Below are positions 55,402-64,000 of a stretch of 64,000 nt of DNA, piece after piece. The DNA comes from Dokdonella fugitiva. Lineage in GTDB: Bacteria; Pseudomonadota; Gammaproteobacteria; Xanthomonadales; Rhodanobacteraceae. Numbering within the stretch: position 1 is the stretch's first letter; every line of letters begins with the position of its first letter. The notes below the pieces were generated by a model. It did not search any database. It was not told the DNA's origin and saw nothing but the letters and a program-made list of their open reading frames with translations. The stretch is from the NCBI RefSeq assembly GCF_004342425.1, contig NZ_SLWQ01000001.1:458252-522251 (forward strand), in the 5' to 3' direction. Both the position numbers and the translations under genes were made by a program.

Positions 55402-56058
55402 ATGCACTGCAAGACCGCACTGTCCTTTGCCCTCGCCTCGCTGCTGTTCGCCGGCACCGCCTCCGCGCGCGGCATCGACGTCGACAAGGTGAACGGCTCC
55501 ATCCACATCGAGGGCGACCAGCAGGCCGGCGCCCTGAGCACGGTCAACGGCTCGATCCGCATCGACGGTGGCGGTAGCGCGACCAAGGTATCGACCGTCA
55601 ACGGTTCGATCGAACTCGGCGATCGCGCGACGGCGGAGTCGCTCGAGACCGTCAATGGCGGCATCGACCTCGGTGCCGGCGCGCGGATCAGCGGCACGGT
55701 GAACACCGTGAACGGCGGCGTGCGGCTCGGCAAGGGCGCGGAGATCGCCGGCCGCGCCTCCAACGTGAACGGTCGCTACGTGCTCGACGCCGCGCACATC
55801 GGCGGCGGCATCGAGACGGTGAGCGGCGACATCGAGGTCGGCGCCGACTCGCGCGTCGAGGGCGGCATCCTCGTCGAGAAGCCGCATGGCTGGTCGTGGG
55901 GCAAGCAGCGCAACCCGCGCATCGTGATCGGCCCGCACGCGATCGTCGAAGGCACGCTGGATTTCCGCCGCGAGGTCGAGCTCTTCGTGAGCGATACCGC
56001 GACCGTCGGCGAAATCAAGGGCGCGAAGGCGACCAAGTTCTCGGGCGACCAGCCGTAA
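55402..56058 (+). CDS. Exported VNGS-repeat beta-solenoid protein
   Basis: A 218-residue protein with a signal peptide (ALSFALASLLFAGTASA). The mature part holds about seven repeats of 17-20 residues built on VNGSI: DKVNGSIHIEG, STVNGSIRIDG, STVNGSIELGD, ETVNGGIDLGA, NTVNGGVRLGK, SNVNGRYVLDA and ETVSGDIEVGA. The spacing suggests a beta-solenoid like the bactofilin or DUF4097 folds. It ends with a bactofilin-like tail (ARIVIGPHAIVEG then FVSDTATVGEIKG). A surface-layer or scaffold role in the periplasm is possible. Single gene. Confidence 0.8.
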   Translation: MHCKTALSFALASLLFAGTASARGIDVDKVNGSIHIEGDQQAGALSTVNGSIRIDGGGSATKVSTVNGSIELGDRATAESLETVNGGIDLGAGARISGTVNTVNGGVRLGKGAEIAGRASNVNGRYVLDAAHIGGGIETVSGDIEVGADSRVEGGILVEKPHGWSWGKQRNPRIVIGPHAIVEGTLDFRREVELFVSDTATVGEIKGAKATKFSGDQP

Positions 56059-56369
56059 CGCCGTCCCGGTGACAGCCATGGACGGCTGCGCCGGCGTTCG
56101 CCGGAGCGACGGCGTTTGACGGCTTGAAGGCGACCCACGGCGGCCACGGCATCCCCAACCGAAAAAAAGCCCCGCACCGCTGACGACGGTACGGGGCGAG
56201 GACATGCCAAGGAGGGGATCGCCCCGTCCGTGGGGCGAAAGACGGCATCCACTGCGGCGAAGAGGTTCACGCGCGTTCGTCGCAGATCCTGCGACGCGTC
56301 GCGACGGCTTGCGTGGCCGCGGCGGAATGCGCAGGATGCGCCGTTTCGACGCCGCCACGCCCAGCCGCC
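56059..56369. other. 311-bp spacer with hairpins
   Basis: No plus-strand gene is visible. It holds a GC-rich palindromic block near 56080-56105 (CGCCGGCGTTCGCCGGAGCG), the minus-strand terminator at 56162-56197 and a hairpin CGCCCC-ACGGAC-GGGGCG-like at 56217-56237. The last 130 bp read as unstructured GC-rich sequence. The minus strand could encode a short RNA ending at the terminator. Confidence 0.55.
56162..56197 (-). terminator. Orphan rho-independent terminator on minus strand
   Basis: On the minus strand GCCCCGTACCG pairs with CGGTGCGGGGC (ten pairs, one mismatch) around TCGTCAG, followed by TTTTTTT. No minus-strand gene ends here: the nearest, the M1 peptidase, lies downstream of a plus-strand gene. 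On the plus strand there is no U-tract. It marks an unannotated minus-strand transcript from the spacer or antisense to the TPR gene. Confidence 0.75.
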
Positions 56370-57122
56370 ATGCCGCTGATCCTGCTCGCCTCGCTCGCGC
56401 TGACGATCCTCTGCGCCATCCACGTCGTGCGCAGCGGCCGGCCCCTGTACTGGATCTGGTTGTTGCTGATCGGCTCGTACGTCGCAGTCGCCGTCTACGT
56501 GTTCGTCGCGGTGCTGCCGGACCTGCGCAACGATCCGCGCAGCCGCAAGGCGGCGCGGCAGATGCTCGAGACGATCGACCCGGAACGCCGGCGCCGCGCG
56601 ATCCGCGAACGACTCGAACTCGCCGACACGACCGACAACCGCCGCGCGCTCGCCGAGGAATGCCTGCGCCTGCGCGACTACCGCAATGCGGCGGAACTGT
56701 ACGAATCGATCCTCAAGGGCATGTACGCGACCGAGCCGCTGTTCATGCTCGGCCTGGCCGAGGCGCAGGCCGGCCATGGCGACTTCGCGGCCGCGCGCGG
56801 CACGCTCGAGGCGCTGATCAAGGCGAACCCCGCGTTCCGCTCAAGCGACGGCCACCTGCTTTACGCGCGCTGTCTCGAGGAACTCGGCGAACACGATGCC
56901 GCGCTCGCCGAGTACGAAGTGCTCGCGCGCAGCTATCCCGGCGAGCAGGCGCGCTACCGCTATGCGAGCCTGCTGCGCCGCCGTGAGCGCATCGCCGAGG
57001 CGCGCACCGTGCTGCAGGACATGCTCAAGCGCGCGCGCCTTGCGCCACGCTACTACCGGCGCAAGGAGCGCGAATGGCTCGATGCGGCCAAGCGCGAGCT
57101 CGGCACGCTCGAGGCCGGCTGA
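56370..57122 (+). CDS. Membrane-anchored TPR protein
   Basis: A 250-residue protein. Two N-terminal helices (PLILLASLALTILCAIHVVR; YWIWLLLIGSYVAVAVYVFV) anchor it, with a PLD-nuclease-N-like look. The rest is TPR repeats: RRALAEECLRLRDYRNAAEL, AEAQAGHGDFAAARGTLEAL, LEELGEHDAALAEYEVLARS and YRYASLLRRRERIAEARTVL. The ATG at 56370 is chosen because it begins the hydrophobic segment. The partner is unknown. It converges on the M1 peptidase gene with 12 bp between. Confidence 0.82.
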   Translation: MPLILLASLALTILCAIHVVRSGRPLYWIWLLLIGSYVAVAVYVFVAVLPDLRNDPRSRKAARQMLETIDPERRRRAIRERLELADTTDNRRALAEECLRLRDYRNAAELYESILKGMYATEPLFMLGLAEAQAGHGDFAAARGTLEALIKANPAFRSSDGHLLYARCLEELGEHDAALAEYEVLARSYPGEQARYRYASLLRRRERIAEARTVLQDMLKRARLAPRYYRRKEREWLDAAKRELGTLEAG

Positions 57123-57134
57123 GCGCGACGCGCG

Positions 57135-58994
57135 TCAGCCCTTCTTCTTTTTCGCGAGCGCCTTCTCGATCCCCGCCTGCGTGAGCGGGTGGTAGCCGGG
57201 TTTCGCCTTCGCGTAGACGCCGCGTGCGAACGCGAGCCCGTCCGGCGTCTTCGCGAGTTCCTCGTACAGCGGCAGCACGAGGTAGCGGCGGCCGATGCGC
57301 GTCATGTACGCGGCCATCTGCTCGCGCGCGGGGCGGTAGTCGGCGCGGATCGCGGCGAGGTACCAGCGGCGCGCGATCTCCGCGTTCGGCGCGCCCGTGA
57401 GATGCCACGCCGCATCGAACTCGGCGAGCTGCGCCACCTTGAGCGGCTTCGGCAAGCCGTCGAGGAAGTACATCCATTCCTGCGTGTTCCAGCCCTTGGC
57501 ATCCAGGTCGGCGGCCTTGCGTGTGCCGGCGAGCCATTCGTCGCGCTGCCTGGCGATCGAGGCGAAGCGCTCCGAGGTCGGCACGCCCGCATCCGCCGGG
57601 ATGCCCGGCTGCTCGATCCAGGCCTTCACTTCGGCGAGGCTCATCTTGCCCGGATACTTCGCGAGCAGGTTCGGCTCGAGGTAGGCGAGCATCTGCTCGG
57701 TCGTGATGCTCCGGAACGCGAAGTGGTCGAAGTAGCCGCGCAGGTAAGCATCGAACGCGTCACGGCCGAACTTCGCTTCGAGCGTGCGCAGCAGCCACGC
57801 ACCCTTGGTGTAGGCGAAATCGGAACCCGCCTCGTCGGCATCGCGCGCGTCGAAATCGGGCACGAGGCGCTGGTCGGGCGCCGGCGTTTCGGCGAGCTCG
57901 CCGCGCAATTCGTCGGCGGCGAGGATGAATTCCTCGTCCGCCTGCGCCTTGCCGTACACCGCCTCGACGATGCGGTTCTCGACGTAGGTGGTGAAGCCTT
58001 CGTTGAGCCACATGTGCTTCCACGCCGCATTCGTGACGAGATTGCCCGACCACGAGTGCGCGAGCTCGTGCGCGACGAGCGACACGAGGCTCTTGTCGCC
58101 GACCAGCACGGTCGGCGTCGCGAACGTCAGGCGCGGATTCTCCATGCCGCCGAACGGGAAACTCGGCGGCAGCACGAGGATGTCGTAGCGGCCCCAGCGG
58201 TACGGGCCGTACAGCTTTTCGGTGGTCTCGATCATCTTCTCGGTGTCGGCGAATTCCTTCGCCGCCGATTCGACCACCGACGGCTCGGCGTAGACGGCGC
58301 TGCGCGGCCCGGTTTCGCGCACGGCGATGTCACCGACCGCGATCGCGAGCAGGTAGGACGGTATCGGCTTGTCCATTGTGAAACGGAAATCGCCGTCGAG
58401 CGCGTGCTCGACGTCGTTGTCGGCACTCATGACGACGCGCAGGGCCTTCGGCGCGCGCACGCGCGCGGTGTAGGTGAAGCGCACCGACGGCGTGTCCTGC
58501 AGCGGCACCCAGCTGCGCGCGTGGATCGACTCGGACTGCGAGAACATGAATGGATGCTGCTTGCCCGCGGTCTGCGCCGGCGTCATCCACTGCAGGCCCG
58601 AGGCCTGCGGCGCACTGTGGTACTTGATGCGCACGCTCACGGCCGGCTGGTCGAGGCGGATGCGCAGCGCGGAACCGAGGATCGGGTCGCGCTTGTCCAG
58701 CGCGAAGCCGAGCACGCGCGCAGGTCCGCCGACGGCCTTTGCCTCGACGCCTTCAATGGTGAGATCGCGCGTGTCGAGCACGAGCGTGCGCGCGGCCGGG
58801 TCGTGCCAGTCGAGCGAAAGTTCGGCCGTGCCGGCGAGTTCACGCTTGTCGAAATCGACGTCGAGGTCGAGCGAGACCTTGCGCACGGCGACCGCTTCGG
58901 TGTTCGCGTAGCTGTGCGGATCGGCCGTCGCCGCCGCGGCGTCCACCGCGAGCAGCAACAAGGGTAGGACGAGCAGGCGCGGGAACGTGGACAC
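57135..58994 (-). CDS. M1 family metallopeptidase (leukotriene A4 hydrolase-like)
   Basis: A 619-residue exported zinc aminopeptidase. The GTG at 58994 begins a signal peptide (VSTFPRLLVLPLLLLAVDAA). The active site is complete: GGMEN, HELAH at 309-313, then Glu332 in NEGFTTY after an 18-residue gap. The C-terminal helical domain (AWIEQPGIPADAGVPTSERF onwards) fits the LTA4 hydrolase/aminopeptidase branch. The last residues are Lys-rich (AKKKKG). Periplasmic peptide breakdown is the likely role, as with the S9 and S10 enzymes in the window. Confidence 0.93.
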   Translation of the reverse strand: MSTFPRLLVLPLLLLAVDAAAATADPHSYANTEAVAVRKVSLDLDVDFDKRELAGTAELSLDWHDPAARTLVLDTRDLTIEGVEAKAVGGPARVLGFALDKRDPILGSALRIRLDQPAVSVRIKYHSAPQASGLQWMTPAQTAGKQHPFMFSQSESIHARSWVPLQDTPSVRFTYTARVRAPKALRVVMSADNDVEHALDGDFRFTMDKPIPSYLLAIAVGDIAVRETGPRSAVYAEPSVVESAAKEFADTEKMIETTEKLYGPYRWGRYDILVLPPSFPFGGMENPRLTFATPTVLVGDKSLVSLVAHELAHSWSGNLVTNAAWKHMWLNEGFTTYVENRIVEAVYGKAQADEEFILAADELRGELAETPAPDQRLVPDFDARDADEAGSDFAYTKGAWLLRTLEAKFGRDAFDAYLRGYFDHFAFRSITTEQMLAYLEPNLLAKYPGKMSLAEVKAWIEQPGIPADAGVPTSERFASIARQRDEWLAGTRKAADLDAKGWNTQEWMYFLDGLPKPLKVAQLAEFDAAWHLTGAPNAEIARRWYLAAIRADYRPAREQMAAYMTRIGRRYLVLPLYEELAKTPDGLAFARGVYAKAKPGYHPLTQAGIEKALAKKKKG

Positions 58995-59133
58995 GGCGAA
59001 ACCTCGATGCGTGGTACTGGAATGCGGGATTGTCGCCCAAATCGACGCGCGATTCGCGCAGGGCGCCTGCCGCCGAGGCGCCACGGCGCGGATCTCCGCG
59101 CCGCGGCCCCGCCACGCCGGCGCGGCGGCGTGC

Positions 59134-60702
59134 TCAGTGCGCTGCGACGCCGAGCGCGTGGTCGTAGAAGCGGTCGAGGTCCGCCTTGAACTGCTTCAGC
59201 GCGTCGACGTTGAGATAGACCATGTGTCCGGACGGGTAGTAGGTGAAGCTCACGTTGCCGCGCAGCGACGGGTCGAGCTGCATGTGCGAGATGTCGTATT
59301 CGGTCGCGAAGAACGGCGTCGCGAGGTCGAACCAGCCGTTCGCCGACAGCACCTGCAGCTTCGGATTCTCCCTCATCGCGCGCGCGAGGTCGGCGGCGAC
59401 GTAGGGCACGCGCTGCGGGAAGCGCGAACCCGGCTGCTCGTGCTTCCAGTCCCACTCGCGGATGATGCCGGGGCCGGTGCGCACGTACGGCGTGTCGCTG
59501 CTCCACTTCAGCGTGTCCTGCGCGTAGTGGTTGAACGCGGCGATGTAGGCGCCGGTGATCGCGGTCGAGGACGGATCGAATTCCGGGGTCTCGCCCGCGG
59601 CGTCGAGGTCGATGCCCTCGTAGCGGCCGTCGTAGCGGCCGACCGTGCGTCGCTCGTCGCGCAGCAGTTCCTTGCGGAAGCGGCTCTGGTTCACGCGCAG
59701 GTTCGCTTCCTTGAGGTACTGCGGCGAAAGCCCGGTATAGCGCGACAGCTTCGTCGCCATCGCATCGAGTTCGGCCGCCGGAAGGTCCTGGCCCTTGGCG
59801 AGCGCAGCGGCATATTCGCCCGCCGCGAACGCGCGCGCCTCGTCGAGGAACGCGTGCAGGTCCGCCGGCTTGTTCGGCACCTTGTCGTGGTACCACGCGA
59901 TCGCCGCGAGCGTCGGCAGCACGCCGACGTAGGTATGGTCGAGGCCGGGTGAATTCGCGCCGTAGTTGAGGATCGACGACAGCAGCACGACGCCGTTGAA
60001 TGCCATGCCGTCGTTCTGCAGCTTGTTGACGAGGCCGGCCGAGCGCGTCGTGCCGTACGACTCGCCGAACAGGAATTTCGGCGCGTTCCAGCGATGGTTG
60101 ATCGTCACGTAGCGCGTGATGGCCTTGGCGAACGCGTCGAGGTCCTGGTCGACGCCCCAGAAGTCCTTGCCCTTGCCCTTGCCGACCGGCGTCGAGAAGC
60201 CGGTGCCGACCGCGTCGATGAAGACGAGGTCGCTGCGGTCGATGAGGCTGTAGGCGTTCGGCACGAGCCGGTACGGCGGCGGTGCGGTCGCCTCGGCGCT
60301 CGCCGATTCGACGCGCACGGGCGCGACCGAACCCATGTGCAGCCAGACGCTCGGCGAGCCGGGGCCGCCGTTGTAGAAGAACGTGACCGGCCGCTCGCCG
60401 GCGCCGCGCGCGGCATCGGCCGTGTACGCGACGTAGAACACGCTCGCGTTCGGCTTGTTGTCCTTGTCCTGGATGAGCACGTTACCGGCGGCCGCGGTGT
60501 AGCGGATGGTGCGGCCGCCGACCTCGACGCTACCGTGCGAGACGGCGGTCTTCTCGGGGGGAATGGGCTTCTCGTCCTTCTTCGCCGACTTCGCGTCCTT
60601 GTCGGCGGACTCGGCGTCCTTGTCGTCGTCGGCCGCCTGTGCGGCGAGCGAAAATACGAGCAGCAGCGAGGCGAGCAGCGCCCCGAAAGGATTGCGACGC
60701 AT
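59134..60702 (-). CDS. S10 serine carboxypeptidase-like protein
   Basis: A 522-residue exported hydrolase starting MRRNPFGALLASLLLVFSLA at 60702. After a charged Lys/Asp-rich linker comes the peptidase: FFYNGGPGSPSVWLHMG, Ser215 in FGESYGTTRSAG, Asp in NGWFDLATP and His in YPSGHMVYL, the S10 triad. Bacterial S10 proteins of this type are poorly characterised; C-terminal exopeptidase activity is expected. It is the same strand as the M1 gene, 139 bp upstream of it. Confidence 0.9.
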   Translation of the reverse strand: MRRNPFGALLASLLLVFSLAAQAADDDKDAESADKDAKSAKKDEKPIPPEKTAVSHGSVEVGGRTIRYTAAAGNVLIQDKDNKPNASVFYVAYTADAARGAGERPVTFFYNGGPGSPSVWLHMGSVAPVRVESASAEATAPPPYRLVPNAYSLIDRSDLVFIDAVGTGFSTPVGKGKGKDFWGVDQDLDAFAKAITRYVTINHRWNAPKFLFGESYGTTRSAGLVNKLQNDGMAFNGVVLLSSILNYGANSPGLDHTYVGVLPTLAAIAWYHDKVPNKPADLHAFLDEARAFAAGEYAAALAKGQDLPAAELDAMATKLSRYTGLSPQYLKEANLRVNQSRFRKELLRDERRTVGRYDGRYEGIDLDAAGETPEFDPSSTAITGAYIAAFNHYAQDTLKWSSDTPYVRTGPGIIREWDWKHEQPGSRFPQRVPYVAADLARAMRENPKLQVLSANGWFDLATPFFATEYDISHMQLDPSLRGNVSFTYYPSGHMVYLNVDALKQFKADLDRFYDHALGVAAH

Positions 60703-60913
60703 CACGGGAACCCTTGGGCTGGTCAACACGGACGCGCAGCCTGCGCCGGCGCGCGCCGGCGCGCCCGTGACGAAAGTTCGGGTCCGGTGTAAACGCGGTG
60801 CAAAGACTCCCTTGCGATCGATACGCAGCTCCGGATCACGCGGCGCCGCGAGCGGAGAGTTCATCCGGCAAGGTCCCGCGCGCATCGCGATGCAGCGCGC
60901 GCGGGACCGCGCG

Positions 60914-61145
60914 TCATTCGAATCCGTCGCTGAAGATTTCCTCCGAAGCGGCGATCCGGATGTTCTGCGCAACCGGCGCCGCTTCCTGCCAGTCGTGGTC
61001 CCCCGCCTGACTCGCCTCGATCGTGCAGACGCCAATCGCGAGCGCGGTCACCACACGCGGCGCGGCGATGGCGCATACCGCGGGCGTGAGCGAGGCGTAG
61101 GCCACCGGCAGGCCGCTGCTCGAGGTGGCGGCGGGATCGAGATCG
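60914..61145 (-). pseudogene. C-terminal remnant of a secreted Ig-like repeat protein
   Basis: Directly after the ubiE stop, the minus strand reads [28 protein letters not shown], then VTALAIGVCTIEASQAGDHD, WQEAAPVAQNIRI and a final EEIFSDGFE. The first part matches the last repeat of large secreted Ig-like proteins (LPVSYASLTPAVC, GTCTIEASQAG). The tail resembles the FSDGFE-type ends of Lysobacterales secreted proteins. Everything upstream is missing: the similarity begins at the ubiE stop. A short ATG frame (61105) exists but has no export signal. This is a stub left by a deletion. Confidence 0.78.
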
Positions 61146-61148
61146 ACT

Positions 61149-61925
61149 TCAGACGCGATAGCCGCGATGGATCGCGACGATGCCGGCGGACAGGTTGCGC
61201 ACGTCGACGCGCGCGAGGCCGGCCGCTTCCATCATCGATTTCAGCGTTTCCTGGTCCGGGTGTTTGCGGATCGACTCGGCGAGGTAGCGATAGCTCGCGG
61301 CGTCGCCCGCGATCAGCGAGCCGATGCGTGGCAGCACCTGGAACGAGTGGAAGTCGTACAGCGGCTTGAGGAACTCGGCGCGCACCGCGGAGAACTCGAG
61401 CACGAGCGCGCGCCCGCCGATCTTCAGCACGCGATGGATTTCCGCGAGAGCCTTTTCCTTGCGCGTGACGTTGCGCAGGCCGAACGCCATCGTCACGCAA
61501 TCGAAACTGCGGTCCGGGAACGGCAACGCCTCGGCGTCCATGCGCGACCAGTCGAGCCCGTGCACGAGGCCGCGGTCGAGCAGGCGGTCGCGGCCGACGC
61601 GCAGCATGTCGCCGTTGATGTCGCCGACGACGACGCGGCCGCTGCCGGCGGCGTTCGGCCGCACTTTCGGCAGCAGCAGCGCAGCGATGTCGCCGGTGCC
61701 GCCGGCGAGGTCGAGCACGGCATCGCCCTCGCGCACGCCGCTGGTCGCGACGAAGTAGCGCTTCCACAAGCGGTGCACGCCGAACGACATGAGGTCGTTC
61801 ATGATGTCGTACTTGCGCGCGACCGAGGTGAATACCTCGCCGACGAGGCGCGCCTTGTCGGCCTCCGGCACGTCGCGGTAGCCGAAATGGGTGGTGCCTG
61901 CAGGCTTGTCCGTCGTCTCGTTCAT
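61149..61925 (-). CDS. ubiE: Ubiquinone/menaquinone C-methyltransferase UbiE
   Basis: A 258-residue SAM-dependent methyltransferase acting on the ring of ubiquinone and menaquinone precursors. Markers: [55 protein letters not shown] (SAM motif I), [15 protein letters not shown] and [20 protein letters not shown]. Start at ATG 61925; an ATG at 61934 is possible. With coq7 it makes two quinone genes in the window, not linked. Confidence 0.96.
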   Translation of the reverse strand: MNETTDKPAGTTHFGYRDVPEADKARLVGEVFTSVARKYDIMNDLMSFGVHRLWKRYFVATSGVREGDAVLDLAGGTGDIAALLLPKVRPNAAGSGRVVVGDINGDMLRVGRDRLLDRGLVHGLDWSRMDAEALPFPDRSFDCVTMAFGLRNVTRKEKALAEIHRVLKIGGRALVLEFSAVRAEFLKPLYDFHSFQVLPRIGSLIAGDAASYRYLAESIRKHPDQETLKSMMEAAGLARVDVRNLSAGIVAIHRGYRV

Positions 61926-62041
61926 GGCGTGCATGGTACCGCAGCCGCGGCGTGGCCTGCGTTGCAGCCGCGCGCGCCGGCCGCATAATGCGCGGGGGGC
62001 GGGCCGGCACGAGGCGCCGGGGCGACGGGGGGAGCATCGGC

Positions 62042-62578
62042 ATGCTGGTCTGGTGGCTGGGCGCGGTCGCGCTGTTCGTGGCGGCGGCCGCGATCTCGCT
62101 GTTCAACGAACTCGTCGCCGCACGCAACCAGGTGCGCTCGGCCTGGAGCGACATCGACGTGCAGCTGACGCGCCGGCACGACCTCGTGCCGCAGCTCGTC
62201 GCTGCCGTGCAGGGTTACGCCGGGCACGAACGCGCCACGCTGGCGCTCATCACCGAGCTTCGCGCGCGCGCGATGGCGGCCGCCTCGCTGCAGGACAAGG
62301 CGCAGCTCGAAGGCGAACTCGCCAGCCAGGTGCAGCGCATCCTCGCGCTGCAGGAAAGCTATCCCGACCTCAAGGCGAGTGCGAACTTCCTCGCGCTGCA
62401 ACGCGACCTCGTCGCGATCGAAGACCACCTGCAGTACGCGCGCCGCTTCTACAACGGCGCGGTGCGCGACCTCAACAACCGGATCGAGACATTCCCGTCG
62501 CTGCTGGTCGCGCGCGCGGCGAACATCCGTCCGGCCGATTTCTTCCGCCAGGGCGAAGGCCAGGAGGCACCGCGATGA
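62042..62578 (+). CDS. LemA family protein
   Basis: A 178-residue membrane protein with an N-terminal helix ([20 protein letters not shown]) and a soluble four-helix LemA domain: [60 protein letters not shown] and [12 protein letters not shown]. Its stop overlaps the DUF2207 start (ATGA). LemA is often paired with a DUF2207 membrane partner in this way; the joint function is unknown. Confidence 0.93.
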   Translation: MLVWWLGAVALFVAAAAISLFNELVAARNQVRSAWSDIDVQLTRRHDLVPQLVAAVQGYAGHERATLALITELRARAMAAASLQDKAQLEGELASQVQRILALQESYPDLKASANFLALQRDLVAIEDHLQYARRFYNGAVRDLNNRIETFPSLLVARAANIRPADFFRQGEGQEAPR

Positions 62579-64000
62579 AGCATGCACGGTGCATCGCCGC
62601 GTGGTTGTTCGCCGCGGCATTCGCCTGGCCGCTCACGGCGGGCGCGGACGAGCGCATCCTGTCGTTCCATAGCAGCATCGAGGTCGCCGCAGACGGCAGC
62701 ATGGACGTCACCGAGACGATCCGCGTGCGCGGCGAGGGCGAGGCGATCCGCCACGGCATCTACCGCGACTTCCCGACCGACTACCGCGACCGCTTCCGCA
62801 ACGCGGTGCACGTCGCGTTCGAACCGCTGGCACTGACGCGCGATGGCCAGGACGAGCCGTTCCATTCCGAGCGCAAGGGCAACGGCGTGCGCGTCTACTT
62901 CGGCTCGAAGGAGACCACGCTCGCGCCCGGTACGTACACGTATTCGTTCACGTACCACACCAACCGCCAGCTCGGCTTCTTCTCCGATCACGACGAACTG
63001 TACTGGAACGTGACCGGCAACGGTTGGGATTTCCCGATCGACGAGGCGACCGCGACCGTTTCCCTGCCCGGTTCGATCGCTCCGCCGGACCTGCGGCTGG
63101 ATGCCTACACCGGGCCCGAGGGCGCGCAAGGCAGGGACTGGAGCGCGCACGCCGATGGCGAATCGCGCGCATCGTTCGCGACCACGCGCGTGCTCGGCCC
63201 GCGCGAGGGACTCACGATCGCGGTCGGTTTCCCGAAAGGCATCATCGCCCCGCCAACGGACCGCCAGCGCCTCGCCTGGTTCCTCGAGGACAATGCAGGC
63301 GTACTCGCGTTGCTCGTCGCGCTGCTGCTCGTGCTCACCTACTACTGCGTTCAATGGTCGCGCGTCGGTCGAGACCCGAAACCGGGCACGATCATACCGC
63401 TGTACGAGCCGCCGGCAGGCCACACGCCGGGCGCGCTGCGCTACGTCGAACGCATGGGCTGGGACGACCGCTGCGTCGCCGCCGACCTCGTCGACGCGGC
63501 CGTTCGCGGCGCCATCCGCATCACCGACAGCGACGGCAAGTACCGCATCGAACGCGTCGACAAGGCGGAGCTGCCCGCGACCGAAGCGCGCCTCGTCGCC
63601 GACCTGCTCGCCGGCGGCGCTGCGTTCACGTTCGAACAATCCTCGCATTCGCGCATTTCGCGGGCGCTGGATGCCCACAGGAAAGCGCTCGAGGCGACGT
63701 ACGCGAACAGTCATTTCCGCAAGAACACCGGACTCGTCGTGATCGGCGTGCTGGTGACCGTGGCCGCGGTGATCGGCGGCGCGCTGCTGATCGGCGACGT
63801 CGGCCGCACCGTCGGTGCCGCGTTCATGCTGGTCTGGCTCGGCGGATGGAGCGTCGGCGTGTTCGCGTTGTGCGCGAAGGTGATCAGCGCCTGGCGCATG
63901 GTGCGCCGCGGCTCGGTCGGCAAGCGCGCGGCGGCGACGATCGGCGCGATCTTCATCAGCGTCTTCGCGCTGCCGTTCGTCGCCGGCGAGATCTTCGGCA
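62575..64000 (+). CDS. DUF2207 membrane protein, 3'-partial
   Basis: At least 475 residues, cut by the window end. A signal peptide ([20 protein letters not shown]) is followed by the DUF2207 domain (SFHSSIEVAADGSMDVTETI, IRHGIYRDFPTDYRD, ELYWNVTGNGWDFPI). One helix follows at about residues 241-260 (VLALLVALLLVLTYYCVQW), a cytosolic region (YEPPAGHTPGALRYVERMGW) and further helices at the end (VIGVLVTVAAVIGGALLIGD). Start overlaps the lemA stop by four bases. Partner of LemA by operon position. Confidence 0.92.
   Translation, partial: MKHARCIAAWLFAAAFAWPLTAGADERILSFHSSIEVAADGSMDVTETIRVRGEGEAIRHGIYRDFPTDYRDRFRNAVHVAFEPLALTRDGQDEPFHSERKGNGVRVYFGSKETTLAPGTYTYSFTYHTNRQLGFFSDHDELYWNVTGNGWDFPIDEATATVSLPGSIAPPDLRLDAYTGPEGAQGRDWSAHADGESRASFATTRVLGPREGLTIAVGFPKGIIAPPTDRQRLAWFLEDNAGVLALLVALLLVLTYYCVQWSRVGRDPKPGTIIPLYEPPAGHTPGALRYVERMGWDDRCVAADLVDAAVRGAIRITDSDGKYRIERVDKAELPATEARLVADLLAGGAAFTFEQSSHSRISRALDAHRKALEATYANSHFRKNTGLVVIGVLVTVAAVIGGALLIGDVGRTVGAAFMLVWLGGWSVGVFALCAKVISAWRMVRRGSVGKRAAATIGAIFISVFALPFVAGEIFG

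Noticed and set aside
60914..61105. A separate 63-residue small protein gene
   Set aside because: The similarity extends upstream of its ATG to the ubiE stop and matches the last part of a larger secreted protein; there is no signal peptide.

Overview
The window is high-GC chromosomal DNA with almost no spacer and reads as a gammaproteobacterium of the order Lysobacterales (Xanthomonadales), probably Rhodanobacteraceae (Dokdonella-like). The basis is a CAP-like regulator of the Xanthomonas Clp type beside speD and coq7, the zapA-6S RNA-fthC locus, cytochrome bd with a CydP small subunit, and a secreted-protein remnant ending in a FSDGFE-type tail that is familiar from this group. This placement comes from recall of gene content and order, not from a database search.

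Layout. 1-3285: 3'-truncated secreted protein with six tandem InlB-like repeats (minus). 3517-7680: S9 prolyl oligopeptidase, thioredoxin-like protein, ppa. 7767-13615: GT-C glycosyltransferase, DUF2333, ferritin-like protein and thiC with a TPP riboswitch (all minus). 13747-15330: secreted protein gene broken by one in-frame TGA. 15629-18070: DUF3016, pepQ, YjbR. 18075-21197: cydP-cydA-cydB-cydX. 21328-29028: mprF facing a minus-strand block of DUF2167, small periplasmic protein, AcvB/VirJ-like hydrolase, pepP and UPF0149. 29157-33749: two-component-propeller GGDEF-EAL sensor. 33836-36743: ZapB-like protein, zapA, 6S RNA, fthC, EVE-domain protein, rpiA. 36820-39746: beta-helix secreted protein, then a scar of an integrative element at tRNA-Gln (integrase N-terminus fused in frame to a Sel1-repeat protein). 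39854-44757: rpsI-rplM, GlcF-like Fe-S protein, coq7, a heptamer repeat element, speD, clp. 44778-49680: decayed DUF1801 gene, EcsC, GspA-GspB, rhomboid, DUF1820. 49699-55289: DUF3144, then the minus-strand envelope run lepB, small membrane protein, ctp, envC, gpmI. 55402-64000: VNGS-repeat protein, TPR protein, M1 and S10 peptidases, an Ig-like gene remnant, ubiE, LemA and a DUF2207 protein cut by the window end.

How the genes fit together. Most of the window is housekeeping: energy (bd oxidase, coq7, ubiE, ppa), translation (rpsI, rplM, tRNA-Gln), division (zapA, envC) and a strong peptidase theme (S9, S10, M1, M24 twice, S41, rhomboid, signal peptidase). No intact prophage, CRISPR array, toxin-antitoxin or recognisable defence island was seen. 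The most interesting points are local: MprF close to an AcvB/VirJ-type hydrolase, which suggests a make-and-break cycle for lysyl-phosphatidylglycerol; the integrase-Sel1 fusion at tRNA-Gln; several gene remnants at different stages of decay (single nonsense codon, frameshift plus nonsense, C-terminal stub); and several families of intergenic inverted repeats, including a (GGGGAAT)9 array filling the gap between coq7 and speD.
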